A stretch of DNA of 64,000 nucleotides from Prorocentrum cordatum (GCA_963575745.1 CAUYUJ010019920.1:1-64000); one strand, 5' to 3'; counted from the stretch's first letter, positions 1 through 11,906 are shown. Program-made: numbers and translations. Notes: generated by a model from the letters alone, not told the origin.

Positions 1-1020
1 CGTTGGTGCTGGCGTAGGCGCTGGGGTAGGTGCCGGCGTCGGCGCGGGCGTTGGTGCTGGCGTAGGCGCGGGCGTTGGTGCTGGCGTAGGCGCTGGCGTG
101 GGCGCGGGCGTTGGTGCTGGCGAAGGCGCTGGGGTAGGTGCCGGCGTCGGAGCGGGCGTTGGTGCTGGCTGGCGTAGGCGCGGGCGTTGGTGCTGGCGTA
201 GGCGCTGGCGTCGGCGCGGGCGTTGGTGCTGGCGTAGGCGCGGGAGTTGGTTGCTGGCGTAGGCGCTGGCGTCGGCGCGGGCGTTGGTGCTGGCGTAGGC
301 GCTGGGGTAGGTGCCAGCGTCGGCGCGGGCGTTGGTGCTGGCGTAGGCGCTGGGGTCGGCGCAGGCGTTGGCGCCGGCGTAGGTGCCGGCGTGGGCGCTG
401 GCGTAGGTGCTGGCGTAGGCGCTGGCGTTGGTGTTGGCGTAGGCGCTGGGGTAGGTGCTGGCGTAGGTGCTGGCGTAGGTGCGGGCGTTGGTGCTGGCGT
501 AGGCGCTGGCGTCGGCGCGGGCGTTGGTGCTGGCGTAGGCGCTGGGGTAGGTGCCGGCGTCGGCGCGGGCGTTGGTGCTGGCGTAGGGTCGGCGCGGCGT
601 AGGCGCGGCGTAGGCGCGGGCGTTGGTGCTGGCGTAGGCGCGGGCGTTGGTGCTGGCGTCGGCGCTGGGGTAGGTGCCGGCGTCGGCGCGGGCGTAGGCG
701 CGGGCTTTGGTGCTGGCGTAGGCGCGGGCGTCGGCGCTGGCGTAGGTGCCGGCGTCGGCGCTGGCGTTGGTGCTGGCGTAGGCGGTGCTGGCGTAGGTGC
801 TGGCGTAGGCGCTGGCGTTGGTACTGGCGTCGGCGTGGGCGTAGGTGCCGGCGTAGGCGCGGGCGTGGGCGCCGGCGTCGGCGTCGGCGTAGGCGCCGGC
901 GTAGGCGCTGGCGTTGGAGCTGGCGTAGGCGGCATTGGCGTTGGTGCTGGCGTCGGCGCTGGCGTAGGTGCTGGCGTAGGCGCAGGCGTAGGCGCGGGCG
1001 TCGGAGCTGGCGTCGGGTCT
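1..1020. repeat. GC-rich 12/24-bp minisatellite encoding the PTPA linker
   Basis: Variants of GGCGTAGGCGCTGGCGTTGG repeat with 6-, 12- and 24-bp periodicity for about 1 kb. On the minus strand the units read as Pro-Thr-Pro-Ala codons in continuity with the cysteine-domain protein. A few units carry out-of-phase indels (near 168, 250 and 585-610); the last keeps the overall frame. Confidence 0.9.
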
Positions 1021-2433
1021 GGCGTGGTGCTGGTACCGGTCGTCGTCAGGACCCCCCTGCAGATGTACCGAAAGTTCGCCTGGGCGACGGCGTCTTCTGA
1101 GCTAGCGTCAGCGAAGAATATCTTCGTGTCCGCGGTCTGAAGAACGCATGTAAACGTTAAACCTTGGTTTGAAAAATCATTTGTCACAGCAGACTGGTAA
1201 CCGAAACGGCTTCTGGCAGGTCCGAAACACTCTGCACTGCTTGTGATATCTTCCATGCCAGCCTCGTAGCAAGTCTCTCCTGCTTCCAGAAGCGCGTAGT
1301 TCTGGAAGGAGGTGGTCGTGGCTGTCGCGGTCGTGGCTGTCGCGGTCGTCGTCGAGCTGAAGGTCAGGGAGGTGCTCGTAATCGGAATGGACGTAGCCGT
1401 AGTAGTGTATGTCCCCATGCAGAAGAACTGGTAGTCGGCAGATCCCTCCGTTTGAGCGCCGGTTGACTGCGAAAAGATCATGGTGTCCGAGGCGCTTTCG
1501 TAGACACAGCTGACCTTGAAAGCCGTACTCGGGATGTAGCTCGTTGTTGCGGGCTCGATATTGGAATAGGACGCTGCTATGTTGAAACAGTACTCGGAAC
1601 TCGCGACGTCTTGCAAGCCCACGTCGTAGCACGTCTGGCCCAATGGCACCAAAGTCATTGCAGGAGGCTCTGTGGCTGTTGAAGACGACGTGGACGTGGC
1701 AGAGGTCGACGTGGCAGAGGTCGACGTGGCAGAGGTCGACATGGGGGTGGCCGTTGCCGTGATCGCACTGGAGGTTGTCGTGGAGAATGAGCCTGGGCAA
1801 ATGTATCTCCACGTTGGGGACGACGTCGTGTCGGAGCCGGAGGTCGCGGAGAACAGAACCCTGTCCAGGTCGGAGTCGTAGACACAACCGAAAGTAAACG
1901 AAGAAGAGGTCCCGAAATCTATTGGATCTCCAGTTCCAGTCACATTGACGTACGTGATCGCGGGGCCGAAGCACTCCGTGGAGTCCGACGGGTCTAGGAG
2001 GCCCACGTCGTCGCAAGTCAGGCCTGGTTCCAAATAGCTATAGACTATAGACTTGAGTTAGCCGGCGGTCCTCCTCATGCTGCGAACCTCCCAACGCCAC
2101 ATCCGTCGCCCCCGGCCATGCAGGCAGGAGTGCGACAGCCGACGAGGCCTTGCTGTCTGCAATCGCGGACAACGTCTTGTTGCGAACGCGACTGTCCGCG
2201 ACGCCGCGGCTGGCGTCGAGCTCTGGCTGTGTGCCCCGCAAACCAGTCCGCGCCCCGGCCGCCTCGCCAAGTGAGGTAGCAGAGGGCCACGTCGTCTCCA
2301 CCTTCGCGTTGCCATCCTCGGCTGATGGGTTGGTGGCGTCCGCGCCGCCAACGCCAAGTGAGAACACGGCGATGGTGCCCAAAGACAGCTTCACGAGCGT
2401 CAAGACAAAATGTTGACGCACATGCGTGGCCAT
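1..2433 (-). CDS. Secreted repeat protein: signal peptide, three four-cysteine domains, Pro-Thr-Pro-Ala linker (partial, frame broken)
   Basis: Read on the minus strand from the ATG at 2433, the protein begins with a short basic stretch and a hydrophobic segment ([20 protein letters not shown]), which looks like a signal peptide. After about 127 residues the frame is lost at a 7-bp tandem duplication (2038-2051). One frame further on come three related domains of about 75 residues, near 2037-1796, 1653-1416 and 1300-1057. Each has the pattern TC(Y/D)..G ... (E/Y)CF ... (S/G/T)CV ... (Y/F)xC, so four cysteines. Ser/Thr/Ala-rich linkers separate them. The third domain leads into (PTPA)n, which runs to the left edge over some 250 or more codons. 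Two further indels (an extra T near 250 and an extra 4 bp near 168) disturb the linker frame. This is probably an extracellular or wall-associated protein. I do not recognise the four-Cys domain as a named family. A GAGV-repeat ORF on the plus strand is a shadow of the linker. Confidence 0.65.
2038..2051 (-). other. 7-bp tandem duplication that breaks the secreted-protein frame
   Basis: CTATAGA occurs twice in a row on the plus strand. With both copies the N-terminal exon reads ...RRLTQVYSL and stops at TAG. Counting one copy only, the frame runs on as ...[16 protein letters not shown] into the first cysteine domain. The event could be a true null allele, a rare 7-nt splicing-like event or an assembly error. 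Confidence 0.7.
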
Positions 2434-2559
2434 GTGCGCCGAGGCTGGCAGCAGACCAGTGGAGCTGCTTTGGCTCCACATGTGCACAGCGACAGCAGCG
2501 CAAGCTTGAGCCCGAGGCTGCGGGCCTGGTGGGGATACGCAAAGCGTGCAGAATTCGGT

Positions 2560-2712
2560 GTGTTCTGCCGTGCTCCTCGTGCTCCTGTGTGTTCTGCCGT
2601 GTTCCCGTGTGTTTTTTTTATGTTCTGCCGTGCTCCTGTGTTCTGCCGTGCTCCTGTGTGTTCTGCCGTGCTCTCGCGCGTTCTGCCGTGCTTCTGCGTG
2701 CTGGGCTGCCGT
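2560..2712. repeat. 18-19-bp minisatellite upstream of the secreted-protein gene
   Basis: About seven imperfect copies of GTTCTGCCGTGCTCCTGT lie just 5' of the minus-strand start at 2433. They create a long artificial EHGRT-type N-terminal extension in that frame, which is why I chose the internal ATG. Confidence 0.8.
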
Positions 2713-2734
2713 GATCCCGTCCATGTTCTGAAGA

Positions 2735-4040
2735 TGTCCCTGGCGAAAAGTTCAGTTTCAACACGCATGGTCTTAAATCAGCTTTTTCAACATCTCGTTC
2801 TTGCAAGGATGTCTCAGGCGAGATTCCAATGTCCATGCGTGTGCTAAATTGGCGGTTTTCAATTTCTGGTGGATGTCTCAGGCGAAATGCTTGTTGTTGT
2901 GAAAGACGGTGTTGCGAACAACTAACTCCATTGTTCGAGGATGTATCAAGCGAAATGCGCATTTTGAGGAATCTCGAGTGCGCTCTTGGAGTCAGATTGT
3001 GCCTCGTGTGGGGGGCCGTTTGGATGCCATCAGCAACGCTGTCAGTGCGATGTCACACACATCTTTTTTTGAAGATGACCCTCGCGAAATCGTCATTTTT
3101 AGAAGCCTGGTTTGGGCCGTCTGGAAGCCTTTCCAAGAGCGATCCCAAGACGATGTTAAAGCAGAAATGTTCAAAAATTGTATGCTGTGCTTTTTCCCCA
3201 AACAACTTGCTGAACGGGGTGCTGTTGTGATAGAAGCTAACTCCGGCCGAGGGAAGTCGGAGCAGAGACGTCCTCACAAAAATTTGATGGTCCGGGCCGT
3301 TTCGCTTGAGACATCCTCACAACTCTCGTTTCTGAATTGGCCGGGATTGGCCGTTTCGCCTGAGACATCCTCTTAAAGTTGCGCTCCGGGACGCCGCGCG
3401 AGAGGTGGTCCGGGCCGTTTCGCTTGAGACATCCTCGAAACTCTGAGCCCCGAGGTGCCGTGCGAGAGGTGGTCCGGGCCGTTTCGCCTGAGACATCCTC
3501 GAAACTCTGAGCTCTGAGATGCCCTGCGCGAGGTGGTCCGGCCCGTTTCGCCTGAGACATCCTCGAAACTCTGACCTCGGAGATGCCGCGCGAGAGGTGG
3601 TCTGGCCCGTTTCACCTGAAACATCCTCGAACTTCTGAGCTCTGAGATGCACTGCGCGAAGTGGTCCGGCCCGTGTCGCCTGAGACATCCTCGCAACTCT
3701 GAGCTCTGAGATGCCGTGCGCAAGGTAGTCCGGCCTGTTTCGTACAAGACATTCTCGCAACTCTGAGCTCCCAGATGCCGCGCAAGAGGTGGTCCAGCCT
3801 GGGGGCCCAGAAGACCACATGTTACATATCCTCCCTGGGACCCTGGGAGCCCGCCTGAGACATCCTCGAAGTTCTGAGCTCTGAGATGCCCTGAGCGAGG
3901 TGGTCCGGCCCGTCTCGCCTGAGACATCCTCGCAACTCTGAGCTCTGAGATGCCGTGCGCAAGGTGGTTCGGCCCGTTTCGCATACGACATTCTCGCAAC
4001 TCTGAGCTCCCAGATGCCGCGCAAGAGGTGGTCCAGCCAT
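2735..4040. repeat. 63-65-bp tandem repeat with GATGTCTCAGGCGAAA core, degenerate at its left end
   Basis: From about 3300 the motif GAGACATCCTC (minus: GAGGATGTCTC) recurs at 3427, 3490, 3554, 3619, 3682 and 3747, a spacing of 63-65 bp, within units rich in CGGGCCGTTTCGCCTGAGAC. Between 2735 and 3300 the same core appears in widely spaced, decayed copies in the opposite orientation. A higher-order duplication of 240 bp is superimposed: GGGGGCCCAGAAGACCACAT starts at both 3801 and 4041. Overlapping ORFs on both strands reflect the repeat, not genes. Confidence 0.9.
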
Positions 4041-4079
4041 GGGGGCCCAGAAGACCACATGTTACATATCCTCCCTGGG

Positions 4080-4205
4080 ACCCTGGGAGCCCCAGGAGGC
4101 CCCACAGAACTCCAGGAGGCCGCAGGACGCCCAGGACAGGCCCCAGGGGTCCCCAGGAGATTCCCAGGAGGTGCAGGAGGCCCCAGGAGGCCCCCTATCA
4201 GAACG
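4080..4205. repeat. CCAGGAGGCC low-complexity repeat
   Basis: Imperfect 9-12-bp units related to CCCCAGGAGGCC fill this stretch immediately after the second copy of the 240-bp higher-order unit. Confidence 0.75.
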
Positions 4206-4895
4206 TGTCAAGTTAATACACATCCGGTGTCGATTCGTTGATTTTTCCTGCTCTTGTGCCCCCCCCCAATTTTGAGAGGCCCAAGCGGCCATAGGTTAGA
4301 TATCCCCTCTGGGAGCCCCAAGAAACCCCGCACTCGACAATCTCTCCCCTGAAACCTACCGATGCCCCCCACCTCGCCCCCCGCCGCGCCCCGGCATCCC
4401 AGGGCTGCCGCCTCTGCCGCCGACCCCAAAGAAGTTTGTCTTGTTGGGGGCCCGGGGGCCTTTGGACTTCCGGGGAAGTCATAGATCGCCCATGCGGGCC
4501 CTGGCGCGATCTTCGCCATTGGGGCTGACAGAAGGGGGGGAGCGGGGGGGGAGGGCGCATGGCGATGAGGGCGACGACAAGGGGGAGGAGGGTGAAAACG
4601 GGAAGAGGGATGCGGAGGCGGAGGGCGAGGGCGAAGATGGCGTTCCGCCGCGGCGCGGCAGGCTTGGATCATTCGGCGCTTCGGGGTCTTCTGGAACCGT
4701 CTCTCCGGCTTCTTGGGGCCCACTTGGCCCGTTTTGGAGCACTTTATGCATTAATGACATGTCCGTCGGGGGGTGGTCTTGGGCCGGAGGGGGCGTCGAA
4801 ATCCAGGCGGGGGTCCCTGGGGTGGATCAGGGGGGGGGGATCGCGCGCGCCTGGCGCCCGCCGCCCGCCCGCTCGCCGCCCGCCCGCCCGAAATC
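4206..4895. other. GC-rich stretch without a supportable gene
   Basis: Open frames exist on both strands only because of GC-rich composition (poly-C, poly-G and purine blocks). The one feature of note is a 27-bp sequence near 4396-4422 that recurs in inverted orientation near 22843-22869 and would encode a peptide like LGSAAEAAAL in both places. Confidence 0.5.
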
Positions 4896-5460
4896 TGCCT
4901 AAAACCTTCGTCCGGAAGAATCCAGGATTCGAGGAAACTTCAAAAACAACTTCCTGAAACCTTCCGCAGGAAGAGTACAGGATTTTTCAAAAAAAAAACT
5001 GTAAAACCTCCCTGAGGAAGAATCCGTGATTTCTGGAACCTTTCAAAGAACCTCCCTAAAACCCTTCTCACGAACAATCCAGGATCCCTGTAACCTTTCA
5101 AAGAAAGGAGGAGCACACCTTCCCAAAACCCTCCCCACGAGGATTCCAAGATTCCTGGAACCTTCCGAAACACCTTCCTGAAACCCTCCTCACGGAGCAT
5201 CCAGGATTCCTGGAACCTCCCCCAAAAAAACTTTCTTAACACCGTCCCCAAGAAGAACCCAGGATTCCTGGAACCTTCAAACAAACCTTCCTAGAACCTT
5301 CCTCTGGAAAAATCCAGGATTCCTGGAACCTTCCAACAAAACCTTCCTAGAACTTCCCCCCGGAAGAATCCAGGATTCGTGGAACCTTCAAAAAAAACCC
5401 TAAAACCCTCCCCGCGAAGAATCCAAGACCCCTGGAACCTTCCAAGCAAAATATACAATC
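4895..5460. repeat. 50-60-bp satellite built from two small palindromes (block 1)
   Basis: Roughly ten units of the type CCTAAAACCTTCCTCAGGAAG followed by AATCCAGGATTCCTGGAACC. Each unit contains two palindromes, CTTCCTcAGGAAG and TCCAGGAtTCCTGGA. The same family returns at 13030-13135, 14205-14255, 15085-15430 and 16005-16510. Confidence 0.9.
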
Positions 5461-5464
5461 CCTT

Positions 5465-5745
5465 CCCGCTGGGGCAGCTCTACGTTGCTGGGAAGAGAAG
5501 CGCATCCTACGCTGGGGTCTTCTGGGTTGTGGACACGGGTCAGGTCCAGTCCATCATGTTTCTCCTCCTCCTCATTTTCCAGGTGTTCATCATTTGGATG
5601 TTCTCCGCCATCAGCTTCAACCATCTCTTCATCATCATCATTGGGCCAGTTGTTCTTACCTTGAAGACCGTGACGCTCATAGAGGACCTCAGCAGGAACA
5701 GGTACCTCGGGAGCGCGTGGGGGCGACCAACGCCCCAATAACCCC
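5465..5745 (-). other. Possible host-exon fragment, acidic (minus strand)
   Basis: On the minus strand an acidic, non-repetitive reading frame runs through YERHGLQGKNNWPNDDDEEM and EHPNDEHLENEEEEKHDGLD. A GTAAGA sequence, which could serve as a 5' splice site, lies within it. It sits between the palindromic satellite and the first LINE and has no recognisable domain. It may be a stranded exon or chance. Confidence 0.25.
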
Positions 5746-8700
5746 ATGAGACAACTTGGGGAGTACCGACTCCGTGGCGTGCTGAGCTTCGGCTCAATGC
5801 AGGGTGGCACGCTCGGGGCTTCTTCCGAACCCTGCACCGCAACCGATTTTGATTCTCGAAGGGGGGCCGGACTACCACGGAAGGCCCGGAGATCGGTGGC
5901 ACCGTTCATCGCGGACCTCCGAGCTCGTACTGCTGGAGGGCGACGTCGTGACCGAGTGCGCCATCTTCATCGATTTTGTCACCAACGCTCTCTCTCTACC
6001 TCTGCTCACCTTACCCTTGTAACAATCAATATGCAGGGCTGGTGCTGGGCGAATCAAACAGACCGCCACATGGCCAAAGCCCTTGGGATGATCCGACTTG
6101 CTCGTACTGAGGGCTGGGCTGCCGCCTGTTTGTCTGACGTGCACTGCCCGTGGGAGTTCACTGACTACCACTCGCTCCCCGGAGCGCCTCGGGACCTACG
6201 AAACACCGTCGTCGCGATAGAAGAGTTCATCGTTATCTTCGGTACTCGCAGTGCGATTTTGTTGAGCCCGGCGGCGCAGCAGGCTTGGCGAGATCATGAG
6301 TGCCATGTCGCCCGACACGAATGCGGCCGCCTCCTCACAGTGTCTCTGCGTATCAAGGGCGCCTCGTGCGCTATTACATCTGTCTATGCACCAGACCAGT
6401 CCTATGGAGCCGACCTCCGGCGTGACTTCTTTGAGCTTTGCGATGAAGTACGTTTGGGAATCCCTGCGTCGACCTCGCAGCTGTGGTTGGGCAATTGGAA
6501 CAACCATATTGGAATCGATTCCTGCCAACACTACAGCGGCTTGGGCCGATACGGGATGAACACACCGACGGGGACGCCTGGGCGCGAGCTGGCCGCCTGG
6601 CTTGCTCACGGCCCGCAGCTCGATCTCATCGATTCGTACTTCAAGATCCGCCCTCGCGGCACATGGTCACACCCTGTGGGCGGTCGCCACATCCACTTCG
6701 AACTTGATGTTTGTGCGGAGTCGTCGCCTCTGCGGCGCCGGTTTTCGAGAGTCAAGACGTTCCAAGTGGAATTCAGCGACCACTGTGGCAAGACGTACCA
6801 CCTGGCCCTCGCCAAGGCCCACGAGGCGTGGCGCGAACTTCGACAACGGGGCGCGGAGGCTCAGAAGCGCCCGCTGGCCCTTCATCGTATGCAGTGCTCG
6901 CTCCCCGAGGCCGTCGCCCTGAGAGAACAGTATGTGCGACTTTGCGAAGACCGGACACCGCCTTTGGACGAGAACTGCCCACTTTTTGCCATTCGGGACA
7001 TCGCTGCGGCAGCTGCCGAGGAAGTGGTGGGGAGAGAGTCAAAACGGTGGTGCACTCCGTACCTCGCCGGCCACGCGCGCGAGATGCAGGCGGAATGTGA
7101 TGCACTGCGGGAACTTCGCCGCCGCCAGCGACTGGCGCCCACGACGGAGGAGTCCACAGCCCTCCGCCAACAGCACCGGGCTCGGTCCCAGGCGTATCGT
7201 GCTCTTCGCCGCAAGTGGCGAGCGGAGTGGATTTCTGGCATGGTCACGGAATTGGAACGCTCCATGCAATTCCATGATATGGGCCGTTTCTACGCCACGC
7301 TGCGCGAGTTGGGCGTAAAGCTGCAGGAATATTCCCAGCGTGGACGTCAAGATCACACGCCAGAGGCTCTTCGAGAGCACTACAGCAAGCTGGGGGCTGA
7401 AGTCAACACGGTCAGTCAAGAAACCTTGGATAGGTTGCCTCCGCCACGCCCTACCTGTGCAGCTCTCGGCGACACTCCTTCCTCGACAGAGATTTTGGCG
7501 CAGATGCAGAAGATGAAGAACTCCGCCGGGGGCAAGGACGAGATCACGATCAAGATGCTGTTGCACGGCGGCGACCGGGTGGTGGGCCACACTATCCATG
7601 GCATCCAGCACATGTGGGTGACCCCGCCGCAGGAGCGGGAGGCCTTTCTCCATGAAGCAGTGGTTATTTCTCTTTGGAAGCGGAAAGGAGACCCTCAAGA
7701 TCTAGACAAGCACAGAGACATCTGCCTGATCTCGATCTTTGCCAGGATCATCGCCCGAGTCCTGTCTGCCCGGCTTACAGCGTACTGTGAAGAACACCAT
7801 GTGTTGGCCAACGACCAATGGGGTTTCCGGCCTATGCGGAGTACGCTGGGTGCAATCTCGGTGGTCCGGCGTCTGGTTGATTTGGCGTGTCATTGTGGGG
7901 CCGACAACATCGATGACCCTATTTGCGTCGAGCCGCTGGACATGCAGAAAGCATACCCCTCGGCCTCCAGGAACGCAGCGGAGGTTGTCGAGCGCAACGA
8001 GGGCATCCCGGAGGCCGTGATTCAGCTGGAGAAGGGCCTGACTGAGCTCACAGAGTATGTTTGTCGGAACAAGCTCGGCTACTCCAAGCCGTACAAACTG
8101 CTGCGGGGGTTCAAAGAAGGATGCCCGGCGTGTTGCGTCCGCTACAATATTTACCATAACGCAGGCCTCCGTGATTTCCGAGCACGCTCTGCGGCGGCTG
8201 GCCTGTCTGACACTGTACAGCTTCGCCATGCACCGGAGACCGTCCGCATACATCCACTCAACGGCATGCACGGCCCGAAATGGCAGCGGCAGGCCGACAC
8301 TTGGGAGCGCTTCGCCGTGGACCTCATCAGCTTTGCGGACGACACTAACCTGGTGCATCGGGCGTCGGTGGCCGAAGCTCGCCGCGATCTGATCACCTCG
8401 ACTATGAACGAATGGGGCGAGACGGTGCACCCTGACAAGTGGCAACACCTGCGCGCTCGGCGGGCGACGCCGGCGACTGCCGCAGCCCCTGCACATGCTG
8501 CCGCAGCACCACGCGCTGAGCATCCGCCCAGGCGGCGCCCGGCCGCAGCCGCGCCGGCAGCCGCTTCGACAGCCGCCCCGGCAGCCGCCCAGGGCCTGGT
8601 CCGACGGCGGGTTACTGGCAAGAGCTCGGCGGCGGCCGCCTTGGGCCCAGCCCTGGCGGCGCCTCCGCCAGCAGCCGCTCAGAAATGGGACCCATCTATT

Positions 8701-10259
8701 GAGTTGCTGGGATCTTGGATCTCGGCGGACGGCACCACTGACCGCAACCTGTACGAGAGGCTGACTCGGGCCCGAAAGCTTTGGTATGCCGTGTATCGTC
8801 GACTTCCATCACTGGGCCTGAGCGCCCGGGAGAAGGGCAAAGTGGTCCAGGCAACGGTTATGGCTTCTCTGTTGTACGCCTGCGAGGTCACGCCTTTCAA
8901 TACGAAGCAGTTGGACATTCTTCAGAGATTCCAGAACAGGGTGGTCCGCGCCGTGACAATGAGCTCCACTCTCACCATCCGCACCATGAAGGGCCGACTC
9001 ACGCAGACCGATTTGCGGCTCTAGACGGGCATGGACAGCATTAGGGTGCAGATCATTAAGCGCACTCTGGGCTGGATTGGGCACGTCTGCCGTCGGGGTT
9101 CGTCTCGGCTAGAATACCGTATGCTGCGTGGCTGGCTGGACCCTGAGTGCACTTACACAGCAGCGGGCCGCGGTCTTACGTGGAAGAAGCAAGTGGATGA
9201 TTGGTTGCGCGGCGTGGAGGCGCTTGACGGACAGGGGCGACCATGGCATGTCTTGGCGACCACGTACGATGACAGCGGTAGCCATCACCTGTGGGATCAA
9301 CTGCTGCGCACTTACGTCGAGGCCAAGCGCAAGAGCGCGGACCAGGACACCCATGCAAACCGCCATGATGCCGACCAACAGCCAGCACCAGCTCATGCGG
9401 GAGGTGGAGACGAAGGAGGGGGAACTGGGGGCGGAGGGGGAGGAGGCAGCGACGCTGCTGCTCCCTGCGGAGGCCTGCATCGGTTGGCCCTGCCCTCGTC
9501 CAAAGCTGTGGCTAAGGCGAAGGCGCGCATCGAGCCCATGACCACCTGCGAATGTGGCGCCAGGACCAGCAGCGCTCTCTGGCCACTCACCACCGCTACT
9601 CTTGTGCTCTTCGACGGGCGCGGCCGCAGGAACACCACGTCCCAGCGGCGAGGGGGCAGCAGGCGGACCGCCAGCGCTGGCAACGGACACCTTCCGCACG
9701 CGGATCGGCGGGACCATCTGCACCGGCAGCGGCTTCTGCCTCGTCGGCAGGGGCTTCCGCTTCTGGCGCCCCTCTGCCGCCACTGCAGCCCCCTGCAACG
9801 GGGCCCGCCCCTCTTCCCGCGCCCCTCCCGGCTCTGCACCCACGCAGGCGCCCGGGAATGCCGGCCCCCCCTTCGGCAGCCGCCGCACCGCCCCCAGCTG
9901 CAGGGGCCCTCCGCCGCCCGGCGGCCTCTGCCCGGCGGCGCCCCGCCCAAGCAGAGGGTCCGCGCCCGTCCGACTCCTGGTCCCGCACCTGCCCCTACTG
10001 CGGGAAAAGCAGGCAGCAATGCAAGTCGAGGGAGAACTGTCCGAGCATGCCGTTCGAGACCTGGAGGGAGGCGACACGGAGACGTACTATCGCAGAGTAC
10101 GGGGAGGCGACGGTGAACACCTGGCCCCAACAGTGCCCGCACTGCGGCTTGCCATTTCGGGACATCTTCGCGAAGAGGGTACACGTCGGGCACTGCAAGA
10201 AGCGGCGTCAGGCCGCGAACCTGCCGCTGGACGGATACCCGGGCTTTCGGCAGCCCTGA
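5746..10259 (+). pseudogene. APE endonuclease-reverse transcriptase polyprotein of LINE copy 1 (broken)
   Basis: The first open piece (5746-9024, 1092 codons) has an endonuclease/exonuclease/phosphatase-like domain from about residue 88 (LTLVTINMQGW), with SDH at 344-346. The usual GDWN aspartate is replaced (GNWNNHIG at 248). Reverse-transcriptase motifs follow: A at LDMQKAY (Asp 732), B-like GFKEGCP (788) and C at FADD (863-866). An Ala/Pro insert of about 90 residues separates motif C from the conserved IELLGSWIS strand. TAG at 9022-9024 interrupts the thumb region, but the same frame continues (TGMDSIRVQIIKRTLGWIGH). Near 9550 the frame shifts by one base into a zinc-finger tail (CPYCGKSRQQC and CPHCGLPF...HVGHC), ending at 10259. 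The true N-terminus is unclear. The product would have copied its own RNA at a nicked genomic target. Confidence 0.8.
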
Positions 10260-10279
10260 TTCGGTCAGGCACGCCAGTT

Positions 10280-10425
10280 CCAACATCCAGCAGGCCTCCG
10301 CAGGTGGCGGCCGCTCTGGGCGACCGCAGCGGCATGGCTACGACTGCGACCGACAGCACTACCACCACGACCAGCAGCACGACTAGCATCGCCAGCACCA
10401 CCACGAGTGGCCAGCCGAGTTAACG
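10280..10425. repeat. ACC/AGC-type trinucleotide-like repeat, block 1
   Basis: Degenerate runs of ACCACGACCAGCAGCACGAC close the 3' region of LINE copy 1. Confidence 0.7.
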
Positions 10426-10780
10426 TCACCACACCACGGGTGGCCGACTACGACGTGCACCATTGTGAGAGCTAGGAGCAGTGGCGGCATATGGGAGGTC
10501 ACCGAAGCTGTCCCCCCTGAGTGCCGTACAAGCCTGAGGGGGTATTCCGTGACACATAAAGTGTTCTTCGTGCAGGACATGGCTCTCAAGTTATAGGCCC
10601 ATCTGATGTGTGACGCTACGATGCAGCTCATTATTTTGATAAGCGCTGGTGCAAAACAGTGTGTGGCGGCATCCTTGTTTCTGGCATCGACTGCTCGGAG
10701 ACACTAGGTTGCTCCCGACTGCGGCCCGTGCATGCCACACCCTGCAGACAGCATTGAGGATGGGAGCATTGTTCACACAC
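10426..10780. other. Intergenic, no gene seen
   Basis: Mixed-composition sequence between two ACC/AGC repeat blocks. I see no conserved frame or RNA fold that I would defend. Confidence 0.4.
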
Positions 10781-10985
10781 CATGACGACCGCGACTAGCA
10801 GCAGCAGCGCTACTACAACTAGCAGTACCAGTACGACTGCGACCGGCAGCACCACTACTGCGACCAGCACCAGCAGCAGCACCAGCAGCAACACCACGAC
10901 TGCGACCAGCAGCATCAGCGCCAGAAGCAGCACTAAGCAGCACTACGCAGCACTACGCAGCACTACGCAGCACCAGTGCCAGAAG
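10781..10985. repeat. ACC/AGC-type trinucleotide-like repeat, block 2
   Basis: A longer degenerate ACTAGCAGCAGC and GCAGCACTACGCAGCACTAC tract of the same style as at 10280-10425, encoding Thr/Ser runs in one frame. Confidence 0.75.
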
Positions 10986-11059
10986 CAGCACCACGCAGCA
11001 CCACGTCGCGTCTGCGGCGGGCTTGGCTCTGGGTCTTCCCGCAGCCCCGTCCCGGAACG

Positions 11060-11900
11060 AGCGCCTGGGCAAGATGCGGGATATTGAGCCAAATTTGGCT
11101 CGTTGTGTACTGCGGCCTCTACGATGTCATGCTCTACACAATTTATTACGCCATTATGTTCATCTTTGTATTGTGCTTTATCATCCACTACACCATTATG
11201 TTGTTTTGTTGTGCCTCACCACTGCTCCATTATGTTCACCTTCGTGCGTGCTTATTGTGTATGCAGTACGTGGTACGTATTCTTGCACACTATATCGGAT
11301 ACGCATGCTCTCACGCTCCTAAAGACACGAAGATAACGGACTCAATTGAAGAGTATGTCGTGGATTTCTGCTGTGGTCCTACCTTTTCTTCATTGCATTA
11401 CTGCGCCATACCGTACATATCCGTTCACAACATGATAGTTCAATCGAGGAGTATGTCGTGGATCTCTGCTGTGGTCCTGTCTTCTATTTTTCCCTCATGC
11501 ATCGACCGAAGTACGCCATTATGCTCATCTTTGCATTGTGCTTTCGGATACGCATTATCTCACGCTCCTAAAGACACGAAGAAAATTGACTCAATGGAAG
11601 AGCAGGTCGTGGATTTCTGCTGTGGTCCTATTTGTTCTTCATTGCACTACTGTGTCATACCGTACATATCCGTGCACACTATGATAGTTCAATCGATGAG
11701 TATGTCGTGGATCTCTGCTGTGGTCCTGTCTTCTCTCTATTCCCTCATGCATCGACCGAAGTTTGCCTACACATCAAGTGTAAACGCATTTGTTATTGAG
11801 CCACATAGAGACGGGGAATGCTGTCGCTGCTGTTCTGATTCCTCCTTCTCGCAGCGATTTGAGCAGAATATGTCTCTCTTGCCCATCTTTGCCTGATAGT
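11060..11900. repeat. AT-richer region with a 249-bp tandem duplication
   Basis: CGGATACGCAT...CTCACGCTCC starts at 11296 and again at 11545. About 215 bp match, including GTCGTGGATTTCTGCTGTGG, and the period (249) is divisible by three. A 306-codon plus-strand ORF spans both copies and would be a Cys-rich, hydrophobic protein, but it has no recognised domain and may be chance. A perfect 16-bp palindrome (GAGCCAAATTTGGCTC) sits at 11086-11101. The block ends just upstream of the gene at 11907. Confidence 0.6.
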
Positions 11901-11906
11901 TCGGAG

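Larger units (their letters stand above)
5746..10430 (+). mobile_element. LINE-type non-LTR retrotransposon, decayed copy 1
   Basis: Endonuclease, reverse transcriptase and C-terminal zinc-finger segments occur in the order typical of APE-type LINEs, followed by a 3' region of ACC/AGC repeats. Coding damage (nonsense codon, frameshift, altered catalytic residues) marks it as dead. No separate upstream first ORF is recognisable, and target-site duplications were not found by eye. Confidence 0.8.

Noticed and set aside
247-1140. Plus-strand 297-codon GAGV (elastin-like) ORF
   Set aside because: The non-repetitive domains continuous with this repeat are on the minus strand, where it reads PTPA. 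The plus-strand tail has no domain.
5789-5800. TTCGGCTCAATG as another spliced-leader relict
   Set aside because: Only about nine bases fit, and the upstream part does not match.
10976-11896. 306-codon Cys-rich membrane-like ORF
   Set aside because: It starts in an AGC repeat and spans a 249-bp tandem duplication. There is no domain and no clear start, so it is kept only as a remark.
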